Part shown: positions 39,812 to 48,807 of the stretch, one piece after another | Layout: every line of letters starts with the position of its first letter | Numbering within the stretch: the stretch's first letter is position 1 | DNA from: Candidatus Solibacter usitatus | GTDB taxonomy: Bacteria; Acidobacteriota; Terriglobia; Bryobacterales; Bryobacteraceae | DNA: 50,963 nt | Assembly (NCBI GenBank): GCA_016185465.1 | Contig: JACPNO010000009.1 | Coordinates: 1-50,963, forward strand | Direction: 5' to 3' | Translations under genes and position numbers: made by a program | Notes under the pieces: model-generated | The model's database searches: none | Seen by the model: the letters and a program-made list of their open reading frames with translations, nothing else | What the model was told of the DNA's origin: nothing

Positions 39812-41637
39812 AGGTCCACCGCCGCCCCAGCTTCCATAAATTGCAGCTCGTGCAGCCGTTGATACACGCCGCCGCCGCCCACTAAGTCATCGTGCGTGCC
39901 GATTTCGACGATTCGGCCGCGATCGATGACCACGATTTTGTTGGCGCGCCGAATGGTCGAGATGCGGTGCGCAATCACGAACACCGTGCGTCCCGCCATG
40001 AGATTGGCCAGCGCCCGCTGCACAAGCAATTCCGATTCCGTATCCAGGTGCGACGTAGCTTCGTCCAGCACCAGGATGGGCGCATTCTTGAGCAGCGCCC
40101 GCGCAATCGCCAGCCGCTGCCGCTGCCCGCCGCTGAGCTTCACGCCGCGCTCGCCTACACGGGTATCGTAGCCCAGGGGCAGCCGTTCGATAAATTCAGC
40201 CGCCAGCGCCGCCTGAGCCGCGCGCCGGATCGCCTCCCGGTCGACGTCGGGCCTTCCGTAGCAGAGATTATTGGCGATCGTGTCGTCGAACAGAAAAGTA
40301 TCCTGAGCCACCAGACCGATTTTTTCGCGCAGGGAAGCCATGGTGAGGTCGCGCACATCGTGGCCATCAATGCGAACCGCGCCGCTGGTGACGTCGTAGA
40401 ATCGCGGCACCAAGTTGACGAGAGTGGTCTTTCCACCGCCGCTCGGGCCGACCAGCGCGACTACTTCGCCGGCCTTCACTTCGAGATTGATATTGTCCAG
40501 CTGAAACTCCGCCGCGACGCCGGGATAGCGAAAACTGGCGTCGTCAAACTGAATGGAGTTTTCAAACCTGGCGAGCTTGGCTGCGCCCGGCTTGTCGCGC
40601 AGCTCTTCGGCATGATCCAGGTATTCGAAAACTTTTTGCGACGCTCCAATGGCCTGCTGGAAGATATTGTGAATGCCCGTCAAGCGCTTCACCGGCTCGT
40701 ACATCATCAGCAGAGCGATCACAAAACTGGTGAAATCGCCGGCGGTAAGAGTTCCCGCTTTGATCTGGGTGCGCGCATAAATCAGCAGAATCACAATGGT
40801 GATGGCGCCAAACATTTCTATGAGGGGAGAGGCCAGCGCCTGCTGCAGCACGTAACGCAAATTGCTGCGCAGCAGCTTGTGCGCCGCCTGCTGAAAACGG
40901 CCGGCCTCGTAGGGCTCGGTTCCGAACGCCTTCACCACTTGGTGGCCGCTGAGCGCTTCTTGCAGGATGTGGTTGACTTCCGCCGCCTGATCCTGCGCGC
41001 GGCGGCTGATGCCGCGAATGCGCCTTCCGATGCGCACGGTGGGCACCAGCACGAACGGCAGCACCGTGAGGCTGGCCAGAGCCAGTTTCCAATCTTTGTT
41101 CATCACCACCACTAGCAGCGCCAGCACCACAAAAGTCTGGCGCAGCAGATCGGCAAGAATGTGGGAGGTGGCCACTTGAATTTTGTCGATATCGTTCATG
41201 ATGGACGACATCAGACGCCCCGTGGAATGGGCTTCGAAGAACTGCGCGCTCTGCCGCAGCACCTTGGCGAAAACGTCGTTGCGCAGATCCGTCACCGCGG
41301 AAAAGCCGACGTAGTTCACCAGATAATTCGCCAGGTAGTCGCACACGCCCTTCACCGCGAACACCACCAGAATTGCCGCCGCCACCATGGTCCAGACGTT
41401 GTGTATGAAGGCCGGCGTCAGGTTATCCAGATAGATCGGGAAGTCCAGCACCGGAATACGAATGAGCAGCACCGGCGCATCGACGGAACTGGGATTCAGC
41501 ACGCGGTCGAAGATCGGTCCGATGAGCAGAGCGATAGAAGCATGCGCGGCGCCGACGCAAGCCATCAACAGCACCGACCCTGTCAGCAGCAGCCAGTAGC
41601 GGCGGGCATATCCCAGCAGACGCAGCCAGGCTGTCAT
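39808..41637 (-). CDS. Lipid A export-type ABC transporter (MsbA-like)
   Basis: 609 aa. Six transmembrane helices (~15-310), then the ATPase: Walker A GPSGGGKTT, Q-loop VAQDTFLF, signature LSGGQRQRLAIARALL, Walker B ILVLDEATSH and VIAHRIST. The gene overlaps the heptosyltransferase gene by 4 nt, which favours flipping of LPS core-lipid A. Similar to but distinct from the exporter at 7225-9105. Confidence 0.94.
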   Translation of the reverse strand: MTAWLRLLGYARRYWLLLTGSVLLMACVGAAHASIALLIGPIFDRVLNPSSVDAPVLLIRIPVLDFPIYLDNLTPAFIHNVWTMVAAAILVVFAVKGVCDYLANYLVNYVGFSAVTDLRNDVFAKVLRQSAQFFEAHSTGRLMSSIMNDIDKIQVATSHILADLLRQTFVVLALLVVVMNKDWKLALASLTVLPFVLVPTVRIGRRIRGISRRAQDQAAEVNHILQEALSGHQVVKAFGTEPYEAGRFQQAAHKLLRSNLRYVLQQALASPLIEMFGAITIVILLIYARTQIKAGTLTAGDFTSFVIALLMMYEPVKRLTGIHNIFQQAIGASQKVFEYLDHAEELRDKPGAAKLARFENSIQFDDASFRYPGVAAEFQLDNINLEVKAGEVVALVGPSGGGKTTLVNLVPRFYDVTSGAVRIDGHDVRDLTMASLREKIGLVAQDTFLFDDTIANNLCYGRPDVDREAIRRAAQAALAAEFIERLPLGYDTRVGERGVKLSGGQRQRLAIARALLKNAPILVLDEATSHLDTESELLVQRALANLMAGRTVFVIAHRISTIRRANKIVVIDRGRIVEIGTHDDLVGGGGVYQRLHELQFMEAGAAVDL

Positions 41638-42542
41638 ACGCGCACTCGCAAGCGCTCAAGCGCGGCCACCACCTGCGCCACCGTTACGGATCGAATGCCG
41701 CCCTCCGCGCTGAGGATTTCGGACGGCGTCCGCCAGGGCGCCCAAATGCGAGAATCGGAATTGCCGAACACCACAACCACCGGCACTCCGAACGCAGCCG
41801 CCATGTGCGCGGGCCCGGAATCGTTGCCGGCAAACAACGCGGCGCCGGAAATCAGCGACATCAGCTTGCTCAAAGGCGGGTTGTCCATCGTGCGCCAGGC
41901 GCGAAATGGCGCGAGATCGTCGCCCGCGCCGCCCACGAACACGGGCTGCAAATCCGAGCGTTCCATGGCCTTGGCCACTTCGCAGAACCGTTTCGCCGGC
42001 CAGGTCTTGCCGCGCTCCGATGCGAATGGATGAATCACCGCGTACTGGCCGCCGATGGGCGTGGGCGAGGCAAACAGATGTGCCCGCGGAATCTCCACAC
42101 GCGCCGCGCCCAGGTAAAACATAGCCGAGGCAATATGTTCGGCCGTATGCACCCTGCGGTTTACCGCCAAAATCTGCTGTGCGGTGGGAATTTTGACGTT
42201 GTAGAGGAACGAATAGCGAAAATGCGCGTAGCCGGCGCGTATCTTCGCGCCGCTGGCGAAAGTGAGCATCGCGCTGGTGCCGCCGCCGTGCAGATTGACG
42301 GTGAGCGCCGGCCGCCAGTTGCGCAAAACCATGCGCTCCGGCGGCAGCGCGGCCGCGACATCGGGATTGCCCGCGAAAAGCGGCGCGAAGCGATCCTCCA
42401 CCACCACGGAAATTTCAAGATCGGGCCGGCTTTGCTTCAGGATGGCGAGAGCCGGCGTGGTCAGAATGCAATCGCCCATGGAACGCAGCCGGATTATCGC
42501 CACCCGCGCGCCCTGGGGAAGACGTTGGAGGACGGAATCCAT
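41634..42542 (-). CDS. GT9-family ADP-heptose:LPS heptosyltransferase
   Basis: 302 aa. RVAIIRLRSMGDCILTTPAL at the N-terminus and GNDSGPAHMAAAFGVPVVVV in the C-terminal Rossmann domain are the GT9 signatures. Adds heptose to the LPS inner core. Its donor could come from the heptose-like cassette at 11802-15953. Coupled to the MsbA-like gene by ATGA. Confidence 0.93.
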   Translation of the reverse strand: MDSVLQRLPQGARVAIIRLRSMGDCILTTPALAILKQSRPDLEISVVVEDRFAPLFAGNPDVAAALPPERMVLRNWRPALTVNLHGGGTSAMLTFASGAKIRAGYAHFRYSFLYNVKIPTAQQILAVNRRVHTAEHIASAMFYLGAARVEIPRAHLFASPTPIGGQYAVIHPFASERGKTWPAKRFCEVAKAMERSDLQPVFVGGAGDDLAPFRAWRTMDNPPLSKLMSLISGAALFAGNDSGPAHMAAAFGVPVVVVFGNSDSRIWAPWRTPSEILSAEGGIRSVTVAQVVAALERLRVRV

Positions 42543-42553
42543 GCCGGCCCGGT

Positions 42554-42724
42554 CTACTCCTCGACGCGGGCTTCGTCGGTCAGCATCACCGGAATTTCAT
42601 CCCGAATGGGATACACGCGATGGCACTGTATGCACTTCAAGCCGCTCTCATCCGCCTTCAGCTCCAGCGTCGCTTTGCATAGAGGACACACCAGGATCTC
42701 CAGCAAGTCCTTGCTTATCGCCAT
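42554..42724 (-). CDS. Trm112/YcaR-like zinc-binding small protein
   Basis: 56 aa, read directly from the sequence: MAISKDLLEILVCPLCKATL at the N-terminus, then LKCIQCHRVYPIRDEIPVML and an acidic tail. Two CxxC pairs (CPLC and CIQC) and the YPIRDEIPVML block define the Trm112/UPF0434 family, small partners of methyltransferases or LPS enzymes (YcaR lies next to lpxK and kdsB in E. coli). 11 nt before the heptosyltransferase start, so it is the first gene of that operon. Confidence 0.92.
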   Translation of the reverse strand: MAISKDLLEILVCPLCKATLELKADESGLKCIQCHRVYPIRDEIPVMLTDEARVEE

Positions 42725-42749
42725 AGTATTCGGTCTAGTTTAGCAGCTT

Positions 42750-43259
42750 TCAGGCCGCCGGCTTCATTTCCGCGCGAGCCTTGGCAATCGCCGCCAGATA
42801 CTGCCGCGCGCGCTCCTCGATCACGTCGAAATGGCCGTCCTTGATAGTTTTGGCGTCCACCAGCTCGCCGCCCACCGCCACCGCGCAGGCCCCGGCTTTC
42901 AGAAACTCGCCGGCGGTTTCCAGATTGACCCCGCCGGTCGGAATCATTTCGATGTGCGGAAACGGCCCGCGCAGTGCTTTGATGTACTTAGGCCCACCCA
43001 CGTTGCCGCAGGGAAAAACCTTCACCACGTCTGCGCCTGCCTCCCACGCCGTCAGCACTTCGGTAGGCGTCAGCGCGCCGGGGCAAATTACTTTGGAATA
43101 CCGCTGCACCATTTCGATGGTGGAAACTCTCAAACTGGGCGTGACGAAAAACTCCGCGCCCGCCAGCATGCACACCCGAGCCGTTTCCGGATCGAGCACC
43201 GTGCCGGCGCCCAGCACGACGATATCCCGGATGGCGGCGAGAATTTGTTCTTTGGTCAT
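42750..43259 (-). CDS. KDPG/KDPGal aldolase with an internal deletion
   Basis: 169 aa; the family is normally ~205-215. The N-terminus MTKEQILAAIRDI is a normal start, but the next residues jump to VVLGAGTVLDPETARVC, which belongs about 50 residues later. The lost part holds the first strands of the barrel and the catalytic Glu (E45 in E. coli Eda). The Schiff-base Lys is present as K80 in DVVKVFPCGN, and IPTGGVNLET is intact. An active enzyme is unlikely. Frame is kept across the junction. A DgoD-like dehydratase of the same pathway type lies at 48808. Confidence 0.85.
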   Translation of the reverse strand: MTKEQILAAIRDIVVLGAGTVLDPETARVCMLAGAEFFVTPSLRVSTIEMVQRYSKVICPGALTPTEVLTAWEAGADVVKVFPCGNVGGPKYIKALRGPFPHIEMIPTGGVNLETAGEFLKAGACAVAVGGELVDAKTIKDGHFDVIEERARQYLAAIAKARAEMKPAA

Positions 43260-43268
43260 CGCCGGAAA

Positions 43269-43760
43269 TTACTGCGAGTCGCCGCTGGGGCCGTAAATGC
43301 CAGGCACCTTGGCGCCCATCGGCCGCAAATACGACGAGAGCTGGCCGCGATGATGCACGTTGTGCCGCGTGTTCATGCTCAGAAACGTCACAGCAGGCAT
43401 TTTCATAAAGCCGAAGAAATCGATCTCCTTGGCCAGGTCATCCGCGCTCATGGCCTTTACGCGGGCGACGGCGGCCGGCAGGTTCTCGTCATACCACTTG
43501 ATCACCTCGGCGGGCGTCGCGGCGTTGGGCTCGCTCATCGTTTCCCTCGCGAAAGCGCCCTCAGCCACACCTTTCAAAAAAGAAACGTCGGTGCCGGTGA
43601 TGTGGTTGCAGAGCTTTATGGCGGTCATGCATTTCTCCGAAGGCGCATAGGCGCTCTTATCCGCCGGAACCGCTGCCAGCACTTTCTTGGTAATAGCCGC
43701 TTCCGAAAGAATGTCGGCAAGATAGACATCGCACAGAATTTTCGCGTGTTCTGAAGTCAT
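43269..43760 (-). CDS. DinB-family metal-dependent protein
   Basis: 163 aa from the ATG at 43760 (MTSEHAKILCD); an ATG at 43790 is in frame but leaves the -10-like box inside the gene. Four-helix DinB fold with the metal His set: NHITGTDVSF and NTRHNVHHRGQLSSYLRPMG. The family includes thiol-dependent S-transferases; the actual substrate is unknown. Ends 9 nt before the aldolase start, so they may be one operon. Confidence 0.9.
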   Translation of the reverse strand: MTSEHAKILCDVYLADILSEAAITKKVLAAVPADKSAYAPSEKCMTAIKLCNHITGTDVSFLKGVAEGAFARETMSEPNAATPAEVIKWYDENLPAAVARVKAMSADDLAKEIDFFGFMKMPAVTFLSMNTRHNVHHRGQLSSYLRPMGAKVPGIYGPSGDSQ

Positions 43761-43789
43761 AATTGTTAAGGAATCTCCTCGATCGATCA

Positions 43790-43795
43790 AGTATA
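43790..43795 (-). promoter_or_regulatory. -10-like box before the DinB gene
   Basis: TATACT on the minus strand, about 29 nt before the ATG at 43760, with GGAG about 14 nt before the start as a distant ribosome site. No -35 seen at the proper distance. Confidence 0.3.
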
Positions 43796-43813
43796 CCCGA
43801 CCAGCCGCGGCCT

Positions 43814-45745
43814 TTATTGTTCAGCAACAAACTTGAAATTTTCCAGCGCTATCTGGTCGTTGGCGGGGACCAGCATGCCGAATTTACCCTTGGAGAAATC
43901 CGTGCCCGCCTCGCTCCACGAGTCGAGCGTGCCCCATGTCTCGCCGTTAAACATCTTGTTGACGACGTTGTTCGGCTTCACGCGAATCTCAAGCTTGTAC
44001 GCGTCCGCCTTGTCCATGCCATGCCCCATTTTCACGATCTGCGTGGACTTGCCGTCGATTACCTGGTTCCGGTAGAAGTACTTCTTGTCCAGCTGAAACA
44101 ACAAATAGTTCTTTTCGTCGCGGTAGTTCACCACCCACTGCAGACGTTTCCCTTTACGCAATTTGCCCGTGAACGTGAATGTTCCCGCTACCGGCACCGC
44201 CTTGAAGAGAACCATGTTGCCGCCCTTGCGGACATACCAGGTGCCTTCCTGCGTCCAGGCTTGCTCCCAGCCGGCCATGGGACCGCCGCCACCCGTGCTG
44301 GCTGCTTCCGGCCCTTTTTCTGGCGCCAATTGAATATCGACCACCCGGGTCTCGCCGGCCGCCAGCTGCACCGTCACCGAGCGATCCGCATGCTTGGGCG
44401 CGCGCGCCGTCAGGATATAGGAGCCCTCCGGCACGGTGAGCGTGGTCTCGGTGATGGCGCGGCCCTGGCTCTCGCCGGCGCGCGTTAAAATCACTTTGCT
44501 GTCGGGCGGCGTCAGGTTGAGCCGCAAGGTTCCGTTGGCCTGCTCTTGAGCGACGTCGGTGCGCGCCAGTTGCAGCGCTTCGCCGGCATTGAAGCGGCGT
44601 TGGATGCGCTTGGGCTTGTACTGATCCCTGCGCAGCTCGATTGTGTGCTCACCGGGGGCGACGCTGGATGCCGAAAAGTTTCCTTCCGCGTCCACTGTTC
44701 CGAGCAGATTCTGGTCGAGCAGCACCTGCGCCCCCGGCACCGCGCCATGCAGCGCGAGGGTGGCAACTTGCGGAACCGGCCGCAGCTTGAACTCAACCTT
44801 GGCCTCCTGTCCCTTCTGAATTTTCACGCGCTGCTCGGGTTCGTCCTGGAACCCCTGCTTCACGATGCGCACCGCGTAGTCTTTTACTTCAAGATTCGGA
44901 ACGCGCATCTGCCCGCGCCGCGTCAACCGGCGCTGCTCGGCGCCGTTGATGAACACGCGCGCGCCATCTTCGCCGGCGACGATGAGCAGCGTGCCCACAT
45001 TGCGGTCCGATTGCAGAAAGGCCGTCACCGCCGGAGTGGCGCCCACCGTCAGCACCATAGTGCGGCGGTCTTTGCCTTCGCCCAGCGCCAGTTCATGCGA
45101 TCCGGGCGCGACGTTGTTCAGGTCCAGTCCACCTGGCCCTGTCTCGCCCGCGTTTTGGCCGTCCAAACTGACGCCGACCGGCCCGTAGCTGGATTGGACT
45201 CGTGCGCGATTGCCAAACTGGCTCACTACGATCGCGACGACTTCCTTGGCGGTCATCGCTCCCAGCACGGGCGCCGAGCCGGGTTTCACATCGAATGCCA
45301 GCGTGGCTTGGCCGTGCGCGCCCGAGATTTTCAAGTTGTGCGTGCCGGGCGGCAGCGATTCGATGACGAATTGGCCTTCCTGCAAATCGCCGGCGGGCTG
45401 GTCGTCGAGCGACACTTTTCCGGCGTCGAGATCGCTGAGCACCCGCGCCGTCTGCGCCAGCGGTTGCAGCGTGACATCGACCGACGCCGGAGCGCCCGCC
45501 GCGGCGTTGACGGTCACGGTCGCGGGCTGGTAGCCCTCTTTCACCGCGGTGAGCTGATAGGTTCCCGCGGGCAAATCCAGCTTGAGATTCGACGTGCCGC
45601 GATCCTGGTCGTTGATGCGAATATTCGCGCCGTCGGGCGAGGTATGAATCTCGACGGCGACCGTGGCCGCAGCGGGCGCTTGCGAAGAGCCACTGCGCTT
45701 CATCACGAACGCGATCACCGCAAGCACCACAATCGCCGCGCCAAT
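43814..45745 (-). CDS. Membrane anchor and PEGA-domain half of the Ser/Thr kinase gene
   Basis: This frame continues directly from the kinase gene after the TGA at 45746-45748 and has no start with a ribosome site; the first possible codon is GTG 45730. 643 codons: a transmembrane helix (IGAAIVVLAVIAFVMKR) directly after the stop, then a series of PEGA-like beta domains (HTSPDGANIRINDQDRG, PAGTYQLTAVKEGYQP, PGEHTIELRRDQYKPKRIQ, PEGSYILTARAPKHADRS), and a C-terminal ~150-residue sandwich resembling DUF1080-type 3-keto-disaccharide hydrolase/LamG folds (NMVLFKAVPVAGTFTFTGKL, ENYLLFQ-like strands). It should lie outside the cytoplasmic membrane. Without read-through it would not be made. Confidence 0.8.
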   Translation of the reverse strand: MGAAIVVLAVIAFVMKRSGSSQAPAAATVAVEIHTSPDGANIRINDQDRGTSNLKLDLPAGTYQLTAVKEGYQPATVTVNAAAGAPASVDVTLQPLAQTARVLSDLDAGKVSLDDQPAGDLQEGQFVIESLPPGTHNLKISGAHGQATLAFDVKPGSAPVLGAMTAKEVVAIVVSQFGNRARVQSSYGPVGVSLDGQNAGETGPGGLDLNNVAPGSHELALGEGKDRRTMVLTVGATPAVTAFLQSDRNVGTLLIVAGEDGARVFINGAEQRRLTRRGQMRVPNLEVKDYAVRIVKQGFQDEPEQRVKIQKGQEAKVEFKLRPVPQVATLALHGAVPGAQVLLDQNLLGTVDAEGNFSASSVAPGEHTIELRRDQYKPKRIQRRFNAGEALQLARTDVAQEQANGTLRLNLTPPDSKVILTRAGESQGRAITETTLTVPEGSYILTARAPKHADRSVTVQLAAGETRVVDIQLAPEKGPEAASTGGGGPMAGWEQAWTQEGTWYVRKGGNMVLFKAVPVAGTFTFTGKLRKGKRLQWVVNYRDEKNYLLFQLDKKYFYRNQVIDGKSTQIVKMGHGMDKADAYKLEIRVKPNNVVNKMFNGETWGTLDSWSEAGTDFSKGKFGMLVPANDQIALENFKFVAEQ

Positions 45746-48733
45746 TCAAATGGCGAGCCAGGGCGTGCGAGGTTTGACTGGCGGCGCGGGCTGCGGCGGA
45801 GGGGGCGGAGGCGCTGCCGGCCGCACAGGCGGGGCCGGTTCCGGCGGCTCGGGTGGAGCGGCTATCGGAGCCGGAGGCGGCGGAGGTGGCGCCACGGGCG
45901 GTTCTGGCGGCGCGGGCGGAGCGATTTCTGGCGCGGGCGGCTGCGCTGCCGGCGACGCTGTCCCCAAATTCAACGGCATCACTACAGTCGCCGTAGCCGA
46001 GCTGTCCGGTGGCTGGGCCCCCAGCACCGCAGTCTCGGCATCGGGCGCGAATGACGCGCGCTCGGCGGGACGCTCGGTACGTTTCTCTTTGGTCTTATCG
46101 GTAGCCGGGGCGGGCGGATGAGCCATGGCGCTGGTGGCATCCCGCGTGTTGGAGAGCCGCTGCACCTCGCCATACGCTTTGCTGAGCGTGCCATGCAGTT
46201 GAGTCAAGCGCGATTCACGCGGATACTCCGACAGGGCCGCCGTGATTTCCTTCAGAGCGGCTTCCAGATCGCCGGCGGTTTGCAATTGCCGCGCCTGGGA
46301 AACCACGCGATTCACGTATTCCTCGCGCTTGCGGTCCAGCAGCAGCGTCCGCAGACTGCGCGCCTGCGCATTGCCGGCGTCGAGCTCCAGCGCCTGCTGG
46401 ATCAGCGGATCAGCCGACTCCCAGGCATTGGTTTCCAGAACCATCCGCGCCTGCTGCAGCAGGGTGTCGAACAGCGCACCGCGAATGATCGGATTGCGTT
46501 CATCCAGGTTGAAGGCTTTGCGCAGCGTGTCGATGCCTTCATCGAAGCGGTCCTGCCCGCACAGTTCCTGGCCCTGCGCCAGCAGACGTTTGGCTTCAGC
46601 GCCGCGCTCTGTGCCTTGCGCCGCCAGTTTTTCCAGCTCCAGCAATTCGGCGTCGGCCGGAAACTCGGCCAGGGCGTTCTGCGCCAGCTCCTTGGCGCGC
46701 GCAAAATCGCTTAGCTCAAGCTGCCGGTCGATCTGTTCCACCCAGCGCACTCGGCCTTCGGAGCGGATCTGCTGGTCGCGCCGTTTCACCACCCGCTCGA
46801 TTTCGAAAATCAGGCCGGGATACTGCATGTAGATGGTCTTGAGAATCTCCCACTGCCCCAGCGCCTCGTTGAACTGGCCGCGCTCTTCATGGGTGCGCGC
46901 CTTGGCCACGATGGAATTCACCAGATCGCGTTTATCGCGCATCAGCCGCAGGCTGCGCTCAAAGTGCGGCTCGTCGGGATGGAGGTCGCGCGCTTCGGTG
47001 AGGATGTTGACGCGCTTCTCGACATCAGGCTCGGCTTCGACCGCGCGGTCCACTTCCGCAATGCGCGCCGAAACTCCCTGCCGCTGCCGCTCCTCGACGT
47101 CGTACTTCAGAGCCTGAAACAGCGCATGCCCGGGGTGTTTGATTAGGTATTCGTTGCAAATGGCTAGCGCGGCCGAAAAATTGCCGTCTACCAGAGCTTT
47201 ACGCGCCTCGGCGTAGGCGTTCTTAATAGCATCGTGCTCGGTGCGGACCTGGTTATAAAAATTCTGGAAAGAAACGGCCCGCTCCGGCGTAGACGTGTCG
47301 GGCGCGCGCCGGTCGAGATCCACCAGCTTTTCCAGTTTGGAAAGCGCCGCGCTGACTTCGCCATCGTGCCAGGCTTCGAGCGCATTCTCGTACAGCTTCT
47401 CTTTTTCGTGGCGGACTTTGACGTAATCCTGCTCGCGCCGGTCCACCTCGGACATCAACTGCATGGCGCGGCTATCGCGCGGCTTGATCTCCAACACATT
47501 CTGCAGCGCGTTGCGCGCATGGCTGAAAGCGTTTTGATCCAAGTGCTGGCGCGCCAGGCGAAACCAATCGTCGATCTTGTTCTGGCTGCGCTTGTTCTCG
47601 ATATTGCTTTTGAGGGTCAGCGCCATGGAATTGTCGGCGTCCAGCTGCAGAACTTCCTGGATTTTCTGCAGCGCCAGCGGAAATTCCTCTTCCTCAATGC
47701 GCGTGCGCGCGCTGTCCAGCAGTTGCGCGATGGTCTTCTGCCGCTTGGCCTGATCGATCTGGCGGCGCAGCATCGACATGGCCGGGTCGACATGCCCCTC
47801 GGCTTCAAGCTCGCTCAGAATCTCGTCGGCGAATTGATAGTCGGCCTGCTCGAAGGCCTTGGTGGCGCGCTGCACCCGCGGCAAAAGACGGGCGGCGTCG
47901 AAAAATTCGATAGGCTCGTTGCGCAGCGCTTTCTGCAAAGAATCTGAAAACTCGCGCGCTGTCGAAAAACGGTGCCAGGGCTGCTTGGCCATGGCCTTAT
48001 GCACCACGCGGCTCACGGCCTGGTTGGCGGCCGGTGTCACGTCGGACACGGGAGGCGGAATGTAGTTCAGCACGGCGAGGGCGATCTCGTTGGCGCTGGT
48101 ACGCTCGAACGGCTGCCGCCGGGTCATGGTTTCGTAGCAAACCACGCCCAGCGAAAAGATATCCGAAAGCGGCGAAGGCGGCTTCATCTCCACCTGCTCG
48201 GGCGCCATGTACAGCAGCGTGCCTTTGTGCCCCACCGTCGAGCGGGCATCGACCATGTGCGCCACGCCGAAATCGATGATTTTCACCGAATCGTCGTCCA
48301 TGACGAAAATGTTGCTGGGCTTGAGATCGCGATGCACTAGGCCGCGCTCGTGAGCGGCTTGCAGTCCGCGGCAGGCTTGGGTGATGATTTCCGCCGACCG
48401 CTCGATGGTCAGGCGGTGGCTGCCCTCGCGAATCAATTTATCCAGCGGCATGCCCGGCAGCAGTGGCATGACAAAGTAGGGCTTGTTTGCGCCATCCTCT
48501 TCGAATTCGCCGAGATCGAAAATCTCGACGATGTTCGGGTGGCTCATCGAAGCCAGAATGTCGCACTCTTTGTAGAACAGTTCGAGAGCCGCGCGATTGG
48601 GGGCGTCGCGCAGCGTTTTTAGCGCGACATCGCGCCGGATGACCGCGTCGAAGGCCCTATAGACCAATCCCATGCCGCCCTGGCCGAGCACGGCTTTGAT
48701 CTCATAGCGCCCCTTTATCTTGGGGGGTACCAT
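45746..48733 (-). CDS. Ser/Thr protein kinase with TPR region, cut off before its membrane helix
   Basis: 995 aa. Kinase domain ~10-270: GQGGMGLVYRAFD, VALK (K39), VHRDLKPSNIFVMDD, KIIDFGVAHM and GTLLYMAPEQVE, all catalytic residues present. Residues ~285-880 are helical, with many TPR-like units (ALQNVLEIKPRDSRAMQL, AAIQALELDAG-type), followed by a Pro-rich tail (~900-990). It ends TPWLAI then TGA, after which the same frame continues into a membrane helix and PEGA domains. A TGG to TGA change would explain it (WLAI-W-IGAA). Family norm is one membrane-spanning receptor kinase. No ribosome site is evident at the ATG at 48733. Confidence 0.92.
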   Translation of the reverse strand: MVPPKIKGRYEIKAVLGQGGMGLVYRAFDAVIRRDVALKTLRDAPNRAALELFYKECDILASMSHPNIVEIFDLGEFEEDGANKPYFVMPLLPGMPLDKLIREGSHRLTIERSAEIITQACRGLQAAHERGLVHRDLKPSNIFVMDDDSVKIIDFGVAHMVDARSTVGHKGTLLYMAPEQVEMKPPSPLSDIFSLGVVCYETMTRRQPFERTSANEIALAVLNYIPPPVSDVTPAANQAVSRVVHKAMAKQPWHRFSTAREFSDSLQKALRNEPIEFFDAARLLPRVQRATKAFEQADYQFADEILSELEAEGHVDPAMSMLRRQIDQAKRQKTIAQLLDSARTRIEEEEFPLALQKIQEVLQLDADNSMALTLKSNIENKRSQNKIDDWFRLARQHLDQNAFSHARNALQNVLEIKPRDSRAMQLMSEVDRREQDYVKVRHEKEKLYENALEAWHDGEVSAALSKLEKLVDLDRRAPDTSTPERAVSFQNFYNQVRTEHDAIKNAYAEARKALVDGNFSAALAICNEYLIKHPGHALFQALKYDVEERQRQGVSARIAEVDRAVEAEPDVEKRVNILTEARDLHPDEPHFERSLRLMRDKRDLVNSIVAKARTHEERGQFNEALGQWEILKTIYMQYPGLIFEIERVVKRRDQQIRSEGRVRWVEQIDRQLELSDFARAKELAQNALAEFPADAELLELEKLAAQGTERGAEAKRLLAQGQELCGQDRFDEGIDTLRKAFNLDERNPIIRGALFDTLLQQARMVLETNAWESADPLIQQALELDAGNAQARSLRTLLLDRKREEYVNRVVSQARQLQTAGDLEAALKEITAALSEYPRESRLTQLHGTLSKAYGEVQRLSNTRDATSAMAHPPAPATDKTKEKRTERPAERASFAPDAETAVLGAQPPDSSATATVVMPLNLGTASPAAQPPAPEIAPPAPPEPPVAPPPPPPAPIAAPPEPPEPAPPVRPAAPPPPPPQPAPPVKPRTPWLAI

Positions 48734-48757
48734 AGGTCAGCGGTTGAAGTTTTTCTG

Positions 48758-48763
48758 AGTATA
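48758..48763 (-). promoter_or_regulatory. -10-like box before the kinase gene
   Basis: TATACT on the minus strand, 24 nt before the ATG at 48733, in the 74-bp gap after the DgoD-like gene. No convincing -35 box. Confidence 0.3.
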
Positions 48764-48807
48764 CCGCGTTGCGGACCGCCGGCGGCCTCGGGGATTTACC
48801 CGACGCC

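Noticed and set aside
45768-45960. Long GC-rich, Pro-coding stretch as a possible non-coding repeat
   Set aside because: It is the Pro-rich linker of the kinase, in frame and of the kind often found before the membrane helix.
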